NCBI GenBank assembly: GCA_000972765.1
Contig: CP011265.1
Coordinates: 1,736,001 to 1,800,000, forward strand
Reading direction: 5' to 3'
DNA length: 64,000 nucleotides
From: Verrucomicrobia bacterium IMCC26134
GTDB taxonomy: Bacteria; Verrucomicrobiota; Verrucomicrobiia; Opitutales; Opitutaceae
This document shows positions 27,468 to 37,300 of this stretch, in pieces; position 1 is the stretch's first letter, and the number at the start of each line of letters is the position of its first letter. Made by a program: the position numbers and the translations under genes. Under the pieces are notes generated by a model, which was not told the origin of the DNA, did not search any database, and saw nothing but the letters and a program-made list of their open reading frames with translations.

Positions 27468-27687
27468 GCTGCGCGAGGCATACTTGGTGAAGTTCCAATA
27501 GCCAAGTTACTGAATTCACGTAAGCCGAGATCCGATGAGGCGGATGGAGCCGAGAAGATGGCCACGAGGCTGGGGAGTAGGGGGCTTTTGTGAAGCCCCG
27601 CGGGAGAACGGACTAGTGCATCGAACGATTTAACGAACGATCAGATGCGCGTCAGGTGACGCCAGATCACGGCGATCCCACTTCGGG

Positions 27688-28710
27688 TTAGAGAAAGCTC
27701 TGCTGCTTCGGTGCGGCAGCCGCGGCGCGAGCAGCTTCATCCTCAGGGGTGGCATTGAGGTGACGGGGAGGCCGGGCGACGCGGGCAGCAACTGCACTTT
27801 CACGGTCGGCAACGATACGATCACACATGCCGTGGATTTGCAGACGCAGCCACTGCGCAGTGCTGCTGTCGGCGCGGTAATCGGCTGGACCATAGTGATC
27901 AATACGACCGGCGGAGCGGAGGCGATCGTTTTGGGCGAATTCGTCGGGGCGATTCGGATTGTAAACTCCGTAAGCCTTGCCTCCGCCTTTTTTGGTAACG
28001 GAGAAACTGGGCACATCGCTGGGGCCGTCGGCGATGTAGATCATGTTCTGAAAGGGAATACGCCGATCTTCCGGCGTGATGTTGGAGTTAACGTCGATGG
28101 CAGGATTTTTATTCGTGCCTTTGTTGATCTCAAAAAGGGCTCGGGTCTTGGTGGTGTTGTCGATCACCATGCCGATCTGTGCGATTACGGAGTCGGCCTC
28201 AATCTCCAGGTTTCCTTGTTCCAGAAAGCCGGGTTGAAGCGGATTCTCAACGAACTCGCAGCCATAAATACCCTCGACGAAGGGGGCTATTTTACTGCCT
28301 CGCACCATCTCCGCCAAACCTGTGCTTACGATGTAATGCTCAAGGCGAATGTCGTGTTTGCGATAGGCTTCTTTCTCGCCTACGTAAGTCTGGGCCAGTG
28401 GGAAAAAATCAGGCAGACCGGGGTAAAACTCGATGTCGGCCCCGGCCGCACGAAGAATTTTATTGCTCAGCTTTGGCATGCGACCGGCGAGCACGTAGGT
28501 GAGCAAGTGGTTGAGATACGCGATTTCTCCCGACAGCTGGTATCCGCGTTTTTTATAGTGGGCGACAAGGTTGTTGGTCTCGTGCCAGAAAGCGGGCTCG
28601 TTCACGCCGAAGCGACGGAAGAGCGGTGACTGCATGTATTCAGGGATAAGGGTCTTGTCGAAGTCCCAAATGCAGGCGATGATGTTTTGTGTGAATAGAG
28701 TCGTAGCCAT
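27688..28710 (-). CDS. HAD-superfamily hydrolase
   Basis: A 340-residue cytosolic protein. HAD motif I is DFDKTLIP (about 17-24), motif II is in STGLAEMV, and motif IV is IADGPSDVPS, an arrangement like phosphoserine phosphatase-type HADs with a C1 helical cap. The last 40 residues are Ala-rich and probably disordered. It is divergent from prfA with 185 bp between starts. Substrate unknown. Confidence 0.85.
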   Translation of the reverse strand: MATTLFTQNIIACIWDFDKTLIPEYMQSPLFRRFGVNEPAFWHETNNLVAHYKKRGYQLSGEIAYLNHLLTYVLAGRMPKLSNKILRAAGADIEFYPGLPDFFPLAQTYVGEKEAYRKHDIRLEHYIVSTGLAEMVRGSKIAPFVEGIYGCEFVENPLQPGFLEQGNLEIEADSVIAQIGMVIDNTTKTRALFEINKGTNKNPAIDVNSNITPEDRRIPFQNMIYIADGPSDVPSFSVTKKGGGKAYGVYNPNRPDEFAQNDRLRSAGRIDHYGPADYRADSSTAQWLRLQIHGMCDRIVADRESAVAARVARPPRHLNATPEDEAARAAAAAPKQQSFL

Positions 28711-28895
28711 AGCGAATCAGCACCGTTAGCGCAGACATTCAATCCTGCGGGGAGTGCCGTGCTGCACACCAAACCGCCTGCCGGCGCGCCGCGCAATCCA
28801 CAAAACCCAGGTTAACCCACGACCTGGTTCCGCTCCAACCGATCTGTTGACGTTTCACAATCCGCTCCTGCTCCCTTTTTCTTTCGCATCTCTCA

Positions 28896-30017
28896 ATGGC
28901 CAATCCGCCTGACATCACTCCCTTTAAACGCCGCAGCGACGAGCTCGACGCACAAATGCGTTCGCCGACGTTTTACGCCAATGCCCGGGCCGCTGCGGAG
29001 GTGACGCGCGAGCACCAGCGTATCGGCGAACTCATTACAAAACACGAAGCTCTTTTGCGCACGATCCGCGATCAGGCGGAAATGCGCACCTTGCTCCGTG
29101 AGTCCAGTGGCGACCCTGAGCTGCGCGAACTCGCGGAGGCGGAGCTACCCGGCTTGGAGGCCCGTGCGGTCGAACTGGAGGCGGAGGTATGGACCGCCAT
29201 GATCCCGCCCGAACCGACCGACTCCCGTAACACCGTGGTCGAGGTGCGCGCCGGCACCGGCGGCGAAGAGGCCGCGCTTTTCGCCGCGACCCTCGTGCGA
29301 ATGTATCAACGCTACTGCGAGACGCGCGGTTGGATGATCGAGCCGATGGGCACCAGTGAGAGTGAACGCGGTGGTTTTCGCGAAGCGACTTTCCTCGTTC
29401 GCGGCAAAGATGTTTACAAGCAGCTCAAGTTTGAGAGCGGCGTCCACCGGGTCCAACGCGTGCCATCCACCGAGGCCAACGGTCGCATCCACACCTCAAC
29501 CGTCACGGTGGCGGTTCTTCCCGAGGCGGAGGAAGTGGATATCCACATCGATCCTCAGGACCTCGAAATCACCGTGCAACGCGCCAGCGGTCCCGGCGGG
29601 CAGGGGGTCAACACCACCGACTCGGCGGTCCGCATCATCCACAAACCCACCGGCCTCATCGTGTTTTGTGCGGATGGTCGTTCGCAGATTAAAAACAAGG
29701 CCAGCGCCATGTCCGTGCTGCGCGCACGACTCCTGCAGAAAAAGCAGGACGACGAGCAGGCCAAATACGCGGCGCAACGGAAAAGCCAGATTGGAACCGG
29801 CGATCGCAGCGAACGTATCCGCACCTATAATTTTCCCCAGAATCGGCTGACCGACCATCGAATCGGCCTCACCCTTTACAGCCTGCCCCAGATTGTGGAA
29901 GGTGCGATCGAGCCCATCGTCGGGGCGCTGCAAAAAGCCGAACTCGACCAGAAAATGGCGATCCTGACCGGGCGCCCCTTTGAGTTGAAACGTGCCGCGC
30001 AGGAGGATGACGAGTGA
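28896..30017 (+). CDS. prfA: Peptide chain release factor 1
   Basis: A 373-residue factor that recognises UAA and UAG and triggers peptide release. The catalytic GGQ is in SGPGGQGVNTTDSAVR; the codon-recognition PxT is PST in RVPSTEANGRIHTS; GTGDRSERIRTYNFPQ is RF1-type. The N-terminal coiled-coil domain is normal. It is followed 53 nt later by prmC, which methylates its GGQ glutamine, a conserved pairing. Confidence 0.96.
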   Translation: MANPPDITPFKRRSDELDAQMRSPTFYANARAAAEVTREHQRIGELITKHEALLRTIRDQAEMRTLLRESSGDPELRELAEAELPGLEARAVELEAEVWTAMIPPEPTDSRNTVVEVRAGTGGEEAALFAATLVRMYQRYCETRGWMIEPMGTSESERGGFREATFLVRGKDVYKQLKFESGVHRVQRVPSTEANGRIHTSTVTVAVLPEAEEVDIHIDPQDLEITVQRASGPGGQGVNTTDSAVRIIHKPTGLIVFCADGRSQIKNKASAMSVLRARLLQKKQDDEQAKYAAQRKSQIGTGDRSERIRTYNFPQNRLTDHRIGLTLYSLPQIVEGAIEPIVGALQKAELDQKMAILTGRPFELKRAAQEDDE

Positions 30018-30070
30018 GTCCTGTGCTTTTCGGTGGCGTTACCGTGTTCGTGGTTGATTGATCTAGCCCC

Positions 30071-30934
30071 ATGCCGACGCTGCTTGAAATTATCCAGAAG
30101 ACGACCGACTTCCTGGCCTCAAAGGGAGTAGAGTCGGCGCGTTTGAATGCAGAGCAACTGGTCGGTCATGCGCTCGCGTTGAAACGCATGCAGCTCTATC
30201 TTCAATTTGAGCGAGTCTTGGCCGAGTCAGACCTCGAAAAAATCCGGCCCTTGGTGAAACGCCGGGCCCAACGCGAACCACTGCAACACATTCTCGGCAC
30301 GGTGGAGTGGGGGGGGCTTACGCTCAAAATCGACCGCCGAGCCCTCGTGCCGCGTCCGGAGACCGAGGAACTCTTTGAGTTGGTTGTCAAAAGACGCGCC
30401 GCCATCACATCGGAGACCTCGGCGCCGCCCCGCGTGCTCGACCTTGGCACTGGTAGCGGAGCGCTTGCACTCGCCCTTGCCCAAGCATGGCCAGATTCCC
30501 GGGTGACGGCGGTGGACGCCAGCGACCATGCACTCGCTCTGGCCGCTGAAAACGCCACCTTCCTCGGCCTCTCCACCCGGGTGACATTTATAAAATCCGA
30601 CTGGTTCTCCGCACTACCCGATGGGGAAACCTTTGATGTGATCGTCAGCAACCCGCCTTACCTCTCTGAAGCGGAGGTGGCCTCGGCGGAGCCCGAAGTG
30701 CGGGTTTACGATCCGCGTGAAGCGCTGGTCGCACCTGACGAGGGTCTGGCTGATTTGAGGTCGATCTTGCGTGCGGCGGCATCTCGTCTCGCCCCCGGAG
30801 GATTACTGGCGCTGGAAACGGGCATCGCCCACCACTGCGTGTTGCTTGAAGAAGTGTCCGCAACCGGTTTGGCGGGTGGCGAATCGGTGCCGGATTTGAG
30901 CAAACGCGACCGCTTCATACTCGCCTGGCGATAA
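30071..30934 (+). CDS. prmC: Release factor glutamine N5-methyltransferase
   Basis: A 287-residue SAM-dependent methyltransferase that modifies the GGQ motif of RF1 and RF2. It shows the N-terminal helical domain (SARLNAEQLVGHAL), RRAQREPLQHILG, the SAM-binding VLDLGTGSGALALALA and catalytic NPPYLSE. It sits directly downstream of prfA. Confidence 0.95.
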   Translation: MPTLLEIIQKTTDFLASKGVESARLNAEQLVGHALALKRMQLYLQFERVLAESDLEKIRPLVKRRAQREPLQHILGTVEWGGLTLKIDRRALVPRPETEELFELVVKRRAAITSETSAPPRVLDLGTGSGALALALAQAWPDSRVTAVDASDHALALAAENATFLGLSTRVTFIKSDWFSALPDGETFDVIVSNPPYLSEAEVASAEPEVRVYDPREALVAPDEGLADLRSILRAAASRLAPGGLLALETGIAHHCVLLEEVSATGLAGGESVPDLSKRDRFILAWR

Positions 30935-31032
30935 GGTAAGGCGGCTCTGGAACCTCTTCTGATTAATTCCTTCCCGCTCGGCGCTGGTTTTTCATGGCCA
31001 AGGGCGGCAGGATCTTTGCAGTGTCTCACCCG

Positions 31033-32727
31033 ATGTCGCAGAACTTTGCCCGTTCGGTCTTCGCCTTTACCGCGCTTTTCTTCGCGGTGTTTTTCCTTTG
31101 GCCTATTTTACAGATCCTCAAGGGCGGCTTCATCGATGCGGACGGCCACTTCACGCTGCGAACCTTCGCAGCCATTCTATCGGATCCACTCTATCTGGGC
31201 GGCTTGTTAAATTCCCTCCTGCTGGCGTGTGCCATCACCGGGATAGCGTTCTCCATCGGGCTGCCACTCGCCTACATCACCGACCGCTACCAATTTCCCG
31301 GCAAGACCGCCCTCGCCTCGGTCGTGCTGGTGCCGATGATCCTGCCGCCCTTCGTCGGGGCGATCGGCATCAAACAAATCTTTGGTCAATACGGAGCGCT
31401 CAATGCCTTGCTCATCAATTGCGGACTTCGACCGGAAGGATGGACCTTTGACTGGTTCGCCGTAGCGCCTTTCTGGGGTGTAGCCGCCGTGACCGCGCTT
31501 TCACTCTATCCGATCGTTTATCTCAACTGCGCGGCGGCCCTCGCCAATGTAGATCCTGCGATGGAAGAGGCGGCGCAAAACCTCGGCTGCACCGGGTTTC
31601 GCCGGTTTCGCCGGGTCACGTTGCCGTTAATTAAACCAGGCCTTTTCGCCGGCGGCACCATTGTGTTCATCGCAGGCTTTACCGAACTGGGGGTGCCTCT
31701 GATTTTCGACTACTCGCGAACGACGTCCGTGCAGATTTTTTATGGCCTAAAGGATATCGGAGCCAATCCGGCTCCTTATGCCTTGGTCACGTTGATGTTG
31801 CTCAGCACCACCGGCCTCTACGCCCTTGGAAAAGGGCTTTTTGGGCGTCAGAACTATGCCATGATGGCCAAGGCTTCATCGACCGGCGGACCGCGAGCCT
31901 TGCCGTTGGGACCGGCTTTAGTCTGCACCGCCGCCTTTGGTTTAGTGACTGCGATCGCTGTGCTTCCGCATATCGGGGTGGTTTTGACTGCCTTCGCGAC
32001 TGATTGGTATGCCAAAGTGCTGCCGAGCGGTTATACGCTGCAAAATTTCGAACTCGCGCTCGGCAATCCGCTGACTGTGTCCGCTATCGGCAACAGCCTC
32101 AAATTTGCGACGGCCTCGACGCTCGTCGACATCGTGCTCGGTATCGCCATCGCCTACGTCATTGTGCGTTCAAAGCTACGCTACCGTGGAGTGCTCGACG
32201 TGCTGGCGATGCTTCCGCTCGCCGTGCCGGGGTTGGTCGTCGCCTTTGGATACCTAGCCATGAGCCAGGAAGGAAAAGCCTTCGCTTTCCTGAATCCCAT
32301 CGAGAATCCTACGATCCTCCTGATCATCGCCTACTCGGTGCGTCGCTTACCCTATGTGGTGAGATCGGCGGTCGCCGGCTTTCAACAAACGAGCGAGACC
32401 CTGGAAGAAGCGGCACAAAATCTTGGCTGCCCGCCCCTGCGCGCCCTGTATAAAATTACGCTCCCCCTGATCGCGGCAAATCTCATCGCGGGCGGATTGC
32501 TGGCCTTTGCCTTCGCCATGCTGGAAGTTTCCGACTCCCTGATATTGGCGCAAAAGCAGGCGTTTTATCCGATCACCAAGGCCATTCTCGAGCTGTTTCA
32601 GATGCTGGGCGACGGCCAGTTTATCGCGAGTGCACTAGGCGTATGGGCGATGGTATTCCTCGGCATCTGCATCGTCGGACTGAGTCTGGTGCTAGGCAAA
32701 AAACTCGGGGCTATTTTCAGGGTCTAA
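31033..32727 (+). CDS. Fused two-domain ABC transporter permease, FbpB (iron) type
   Basis: A 564-residue inner-membrane protein from the ATG at 31033 (MSQNFARS); the frame opens 13 codons earlier. It contains two binding-protein-dependent permease domains with about 12 membrane segments. Each carries an EAA loop: EEAAQNLGCTGFRRFRRVTLP and EEAAQNLGCPPLRALYKITLP. Single-chain double permeases of this kind usually move ferric iron or thiamine. Neither a solute-binding protein nor an ATPase gene is adjacent, so its partners must be elsewhere. It follows prmC by about 100 nt. Confidence 0.88.
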   Translation: MSQNFARSVFAFTALFFAVFFLWPILQILKGGFIDADGHFTLRTFAAILSDPLYLGGLLNSLLLACAITGIAFSIGLPLAYITDRYQFPGKTALASVVLVPMILPPFVGAIGIKQIFGQYGALNALLINCGLRPEGWTFDWFAVAPFWGVAAVTALSLYPIVYLNCAAALANVDPAMEEAAQNLGCTGFRRFRRVTLPLIKPGLFAGGTIVFIAGFTELGVPLIFDYSRTTSVQIFYGLKDIGANPAPYALVTLMLLSTTGLYALGKGLFGRQNYAMMAKASSTGGPRALPLGPALVCTAAFGLVTAIAVLPHIGVVLTAFATDWYAKVLPSGYTLQNFELALGNPLTVSAIGNSLKFATASTLVDIVLGIAIAYVIVRSKLRYRGVLDVLAMLPLAVPGLVVAFGYLAMSQEGKAFAFLNPIENPTILLIIAYSVRRLPYVVRSAVAGFQQTSETLEEAAQNLGCPPLRALYKITLPLIAANLIAGGLLAFAFAMLEVSDSLILAQKQAFYPITKAILELFQMLGDGQFIASALGVWAMVFLGICIVGLSLVLGKKLGAIFRV

Positions 32728-32741
32728 TTTGGTAGCGAAAC

Positions 32742-32776
32742 AAAAAAGGCTGTGCGTTTTGTGAACGCACAGCCTT
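32742..32776 (-). terminator. Intrinsic terminator of the PEP-CTERM gene
   Basis: A perfect 13-bp stem (AAGGCTGTGCGTT at 32746-32758 with AACGCACAGCCTT at 32764-32776) with the T run on the minus strand, 22 nt after the PEP-CTERM gene stop. It closes the GH16-pseudopilin-PEP-CTERM unit. Confidence 0.93.
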
Positions 32777-32798
32777 CGACCTACCTCTAGTAGAATGC

Positions 32799-33509
32799 TT
32801 AAGCCTGTCTGCGACGACGGGCGAACATTACAAACGCGCCCGTAAGACCCGCTCCGATCAGGCTATAAGTGGAGGGCTCGGGGACGGCGGTTGCGGTAAT
32901 CACCATCGTGCCTGCAGCGGCGGCGTCAGTAATCCATACGTCGGCACCAACCGTGCTGAACCCATACTGAATGTGACGAGTCGGATCGGCGGTGGTGGCG
33001 AAGTAAACCGAGAAATCCCCTGCGCTGTTCAACACCTGTGTTTGCCCTACAAAGGAGGAGTAATCGGGTGCAAAGTCACGAATGAAAGCTGTAACCGTAT
33101 GGCCGGTGAAGCTGTTGCTGACGACGGTGCCAATAAAATTGAGATCCACTCCAGCCAAAGGTCCGTCGCTTTGAGCATAGACATTGGCCTCTATAATTTT
33201 ATTTCCCGTCGCTCCAGGTCCGCCTTCGGGGGTATACCAAAACGAAGCTGGATCACCGATCGAGTTTGGCGCCAATGTGATGGTAGCGGCGTCGGAGAAG
33301 GAGGCGCACAAATCGGCTACTCCCCAAGAGCTTCCAAACACGTATGCCCCGCCGTTAGACGGTAACTCAAAAACGTTTACGTATCCGTTTGTAAGGGTGT
33401 TAATGTCCACCGTGACTTCCACCGCACGGGCAGGAGTGATGAAGATGCCTGCGGTAACGAGCAGGCACGATAGGCTGATGTTTTTAATACTAACTGATCT
33501 AGCATTCAT
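32799..33509 (-). CDS. PEP-CTERM sorted surface protein
   Basis: A 236-residue exported protein. The signal peptide covers about 1-29 (ending TPARAVE). The C-terminus is a PEP-CTERM sorting signal: VPEPST, a hydrophobic helix, and the basic tail RRRRQA, recognised by exosortase. The middle is beta-rich without a known enzymatic motif. The ATG at 33509 was chosen because it starts the signal peptide; the frame continues 58 codons upstream without homology. It is the last gene of a leftward unit with the pseudopilin and GH16 glucanase. Confidence 0.88.
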   Translation of the reverse strand: MNARSVSIKNISLSCLLVTAGIFITPARAVEVTVDINTLTNGYVNVFELPSNGGAYVFGSSWGVADLCASFSDAATITLAPNSIGDPASFWYTPEGGPGATGNKIIEANVYAQSDGPLAGVDLNFIGTVVSNSFTGHTVTAFIRDFAPDYSSFVGQTQVLNSAGDFSVYFATTADPTRHIQYGFSTVGADVWITDAAAAGTMVITATAVPEPSTYSLIGAGLTGAFVMFARRRRQA

Positions 33510-33613
33510 TATTTGTTTTTTGGGTTTAGTGTTACTGACTGGGGGTGATACCGCTGTTAGGCGATAAAGGGGGCTGAAGAGTGTGTAATGGATGATTCCG
33601 AGTTCGTGGAAAC

Positions 33614-34327
33614 TTACTCGGTAAATATCACATTCCGGTTTTTGATCGTTCCTTTGGCCATGGCTACGGCGTGGCCATCGCACATCGCGACGTTAACTTT
33701 GCCTTTGTGACGATAGCGCATCCACTTGTTATTCCCGGTATCATCATCCGTCGCCGTGCTAATAAAATCATCCATCGCGACTGCGCTGCCGCGCGATCCA
33801 CTCTGGGATGCGATAATAGAAGGCTGTTCGATCGAATTCGGGCTCCACCCTTTATTGGTGGGGTCCTGACACATATCCGCTACGATAATAACCTCTGACG
33901 GGCGCGACACTTTAGATAAGGACAAAGCGGGCAGACCGCGCGGCATGAGTCCGGCGTGCATACCATAGGTCAGCACAATATCCGTGGGATTAGTGGATTC
34001 TTCGACGGGAATAGCGACACCTGGGCATACAAATATGGTGGCTTTCTGACTGGGTGGCGTATTGATGTAGGCAGCCAGCGTTCTGGCCCAGGCGGCATCG
34101 TTACCCGTGCCGGCATAAGGCAGATAGTTTTTGTTTTCATTGGCGTAGGTGATGGCGGAAAGCCCGACCTGCCTGAGACCTGATATACAGGCACTCGCCT
34201 TGGCCGCATCCCGAACGGAACCTACGGTGGGAATTATTATAGCCGCCAAGATACCGATGATGGCGATCACGGTCAGCAACTCTATCAGCGTAAAAGCACG
34301 ACGTGTTGTAATATATCGGTTTTTCAT
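33614..34327 (-). CDS. Type II secretion-like pseudopilin
   Basis: A 237-residue protein with the prepilin N-terminus RRAFTLIELLTVIAIIGILAAIIIP. The residue before the cleavage site is Ala instead of the usual Gly, which may slow peptidase processing. The C-terminus has MCDGHAVAMAKG, the H-X9-DG-like end common in Verrucomicrobia and Planctomycetes pseudopilins. It begins 18 nt after the GH16 glucanase gene and precedes the PEP-CTERM gene, so the three are probably co-transcribed. No other pilus or secretion genes are here. Confidence 0.88.
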   Translation of the reverse strand: MKNRYITTRRAFTLIELLTVIAIIGILAAIIIPTVGSVRDAAKASACISGLRQVGLSAITYANENKNYLPYAGTGNDAAWARTLAAYINTPPSQKATIFVCPGVAIPVEESTNPTDIVLTYGMHAGLMPRGLPALSLSKVSRPSEVIIVADMCQDPTNKGWSPNSIEQPSIIASQSGSRGSAVAMDDFISTATDDDTGNNKWMRYRHKGKVNVAMCDGHAVAMAKGTIKNRNVIFTE

Positions 34328-34345
34328 GTTAGGACTTAATCTGAG

Positions 34346-37300
34346 TTACTTGACTGCCTTGATACGCAGGAATTTTTTTGTCGCTCCACTGATGACGACC
34401 GAGTATATTTTCCTTACGCAACCGGAAGGGACGGAGACTTGATTGGGGTCGTCGGCCACCGAAACTCCGGTGGTGCTCCATGATCCGGAGTTGGCTATGT
34501 CGGTGGTTGCTTCACAACTCACGGTCAGCCCTGGATCATTTGTTCTCACTATGGCGGACAGACTGAGCGTCGTAGGCGTCGCACTGGTGGACGGTGCTTG
34601 GGTGGTATCGTTCGGATTGGAGGCACCTAATGCATACTTCAGCAGGGGTGAGTAGCCATCAGCGCCCGCAGTGGCTGCATTAGCGATTGCGACCGTTACG
34701 GTGCGGGTGACTGGAGTGGCGGCGTTGCCGGCGACATCGGACGCATTATAGGTCAGCGTATAGGTGCCAGCGATGGAGGTGTTGACCGAACCGGAGGTGA
34801 CGACCGAAACCGTTGTATCCAGGTTATCGGTGGCAGTAGCGCCTGCGTCGCTATATGATGAGCCCCAATTCACTGAGACCGGTGAAGAACCCGTGAGCGT
34901 TATGACCGGGGCCGTGGTATCCGCTACGGAGACGGGAGCTTGATAAACCCGGACATAGTCCACCTCGTAGGTCGCGCTGGTGAGGGCCGAGTCGATCTGG
35001 TTGCCGACGTAGGCGCCGCCCATGGCGAGATTGAGGAGTATGAAAAACTCCTTTTCAAAGGGGCTGCCGGTATCCGCGGTATTCCAGTTGGCGGTGTTCA
35101 CGCCATCGACGCTGAAAGTGACGTGGTTGGTTTCCCAAACGACAGCGTAAGTGTGGAATACGCCGGAAGGATTCGTAACTGCAACGCGAGCCTCGATGGG
35201 ATTACCGCCGAAACGGCTGGGCGAGTGGGTGGCGTGGCCCACGGAGTTGGCATCCGAGCCAGTCCCGCGCCACTCCATGACGTCGATTTCACCGCAATTG
35301 GGCCAGCTGACGGTGGAGATGTTATCCCCCATCATCCAAGCGGCAGGCCAAGGGCCTACGCCGGAGGGCAACTTGGCCCGAAACTCGATTTTGCCGAATT
35401 TGAAGCTACGCTTCCCCAGAGTCTTGATACGAGCGGACGTCCAGTCAGCGCCTGTCTTCTTGGCCTGGATGATAAGGGAGCCACCCGTGACCCGGAGATT
35501 CTCGGAGTCAGCCGTGTAAGTTTGAGATTCGCCGTTGCCCCAGCCACCCCCTCCGAGCTCGGGGGTCCAATTGGCGGAGTTGAGTGCGTTGCCGTCAAAC
35601 TCATCCGACCAGACAAGAGAGTAAGCGGTGCTGCCAATCGTTACGCTGGGAGTGATAGCCCCAAGCCCGACGGACACATCATCCAAGTAAACCGAGCCGC
35701 CGTCCGAAGCTGCATTTTGAATGAATTCTGAAACGACCTCGATTTTAACCGTGCCGGCGGGAACGGTGCCATTGGCGGTCAGCGCTACCCAGGTGTCCGG
35801 GGTGTCGTTGCTGGCGGTGAGCGTGGTGACGCTCCGGCTGATTTCGCCATTGGACGCGTTGAGGTATTTGAACCCGAAGTTGAAAGTGGTGGCACCGGTG
35901 AGAGGGTCTATGCCGAAAACTTTGGCCATGGCACGCGCATGGATCTGCGTGCCGGTGGAAAGTGCGGTGGTGTCGGCAGTCAGGAATGACTGATAGACGG
36001 TGCCGGTTTGGCTGGGGCCTTGCCACACCCCGCCCGGGTAATAGTTTTGACCGTAGACCTTGAGGGCTTTGCTGCCGGCGTAGGCAGTGAACGTCGCGGT
36101 GGGATCCAGCTGCTGAAGCGTGGCATTGTAGATACCGGTGCCATTACTTACGACATTCTTGCTTACTCCCTCAACCGGGAATTGTGACCAGGTGGACGGC
36201 GCGGTAGCCGTGCCGGGGTCGGTCAAATCGCTTTCAAAGCCTCCGTTACTCAAGGAGAACGCCTTCGTGCCCAAGATGAGATTGATGGAGTCGATCTGGA
36301 CGATATTTCCGGCGTCTTTGTCGAATTCGAAGTCGGTCATCTGCACGACCAAGCGAAAGGCGGGGGCGTTTACGTCGAAGGTGGTTTTAACGCCGGTAAC
36401 GTCCAATTGACCACCGACCGTCGTGAAGGTGCCGCCCTCGGGCAGCAGCACCGCAACCCGGTCGTTGATACCATCAGGTGTAAAGTAGGCCGTGACGCCT
36501 GGAATGGCGCCAGCGGTGGTTTCGTCTACTGGCGTGCCCAGCTCAATTTTACCGGTGGCGTTGCCGGCGGCATTGAGTGACTCCAGTCGTATTTGGACCT
36601 TATTATTGGAACTGCCTGAGAATTTACCAAAGGCGCGCAGGGCCACACTCAATGTGCTTGTGGTTAAATCAATGGCACCGGGAGAAGCGAAGGGCTTGCT
36701 GACGATATAAGTCCAAGGGTAGTCGTCGGCGGAAGAGTTGACATTGAGTTCCAACGCACCCGAGGCGACGGCCATCGAACTGGATGCGCCTAACGTGGTC
36801 GTTGAGGCATAGGTAAACCAACCGAGCTGAGATGCGGTGGAAGCTCCATCGAATGCGTCGACCAGATTGATTGATGACGCAGCGAGGTTTACGACGTAGC
36901 TTTGGTCGGCGACCTCCTTGTCGTTACTCGTGATCGTGAGCACCCCAGCGAGGCTAGCCAGAGAGGATGGAGTGGTCGTGATTGAAACCGACTGGCTGGC
37001 GCCTGGCGCTAAAGTAACGGGGAGGGAAAGGGCGGACAGGGCGAAGTCGCTACCGCTAAGATTGACCGCGCTGATCGTGAGATCCTGACCACCGCGATTC
37101 TCAAGCTTGAGCGAATAGGGGGTGGTTTTACCGACTGCGGGACTGGTCAAGGTAACGGACTCACCATCCGTGCGGGCGGCTCCGGCTACTTTGACGTTGA
37201 TTTGAGGTCCCACACTCGCGGCCGTGGCTTGCGTTAAAACAACGTTGTCGATGAGCGCACTTGAAAAGGCCGTTCCACTCACCGTGCGGACCAGCGGCTG

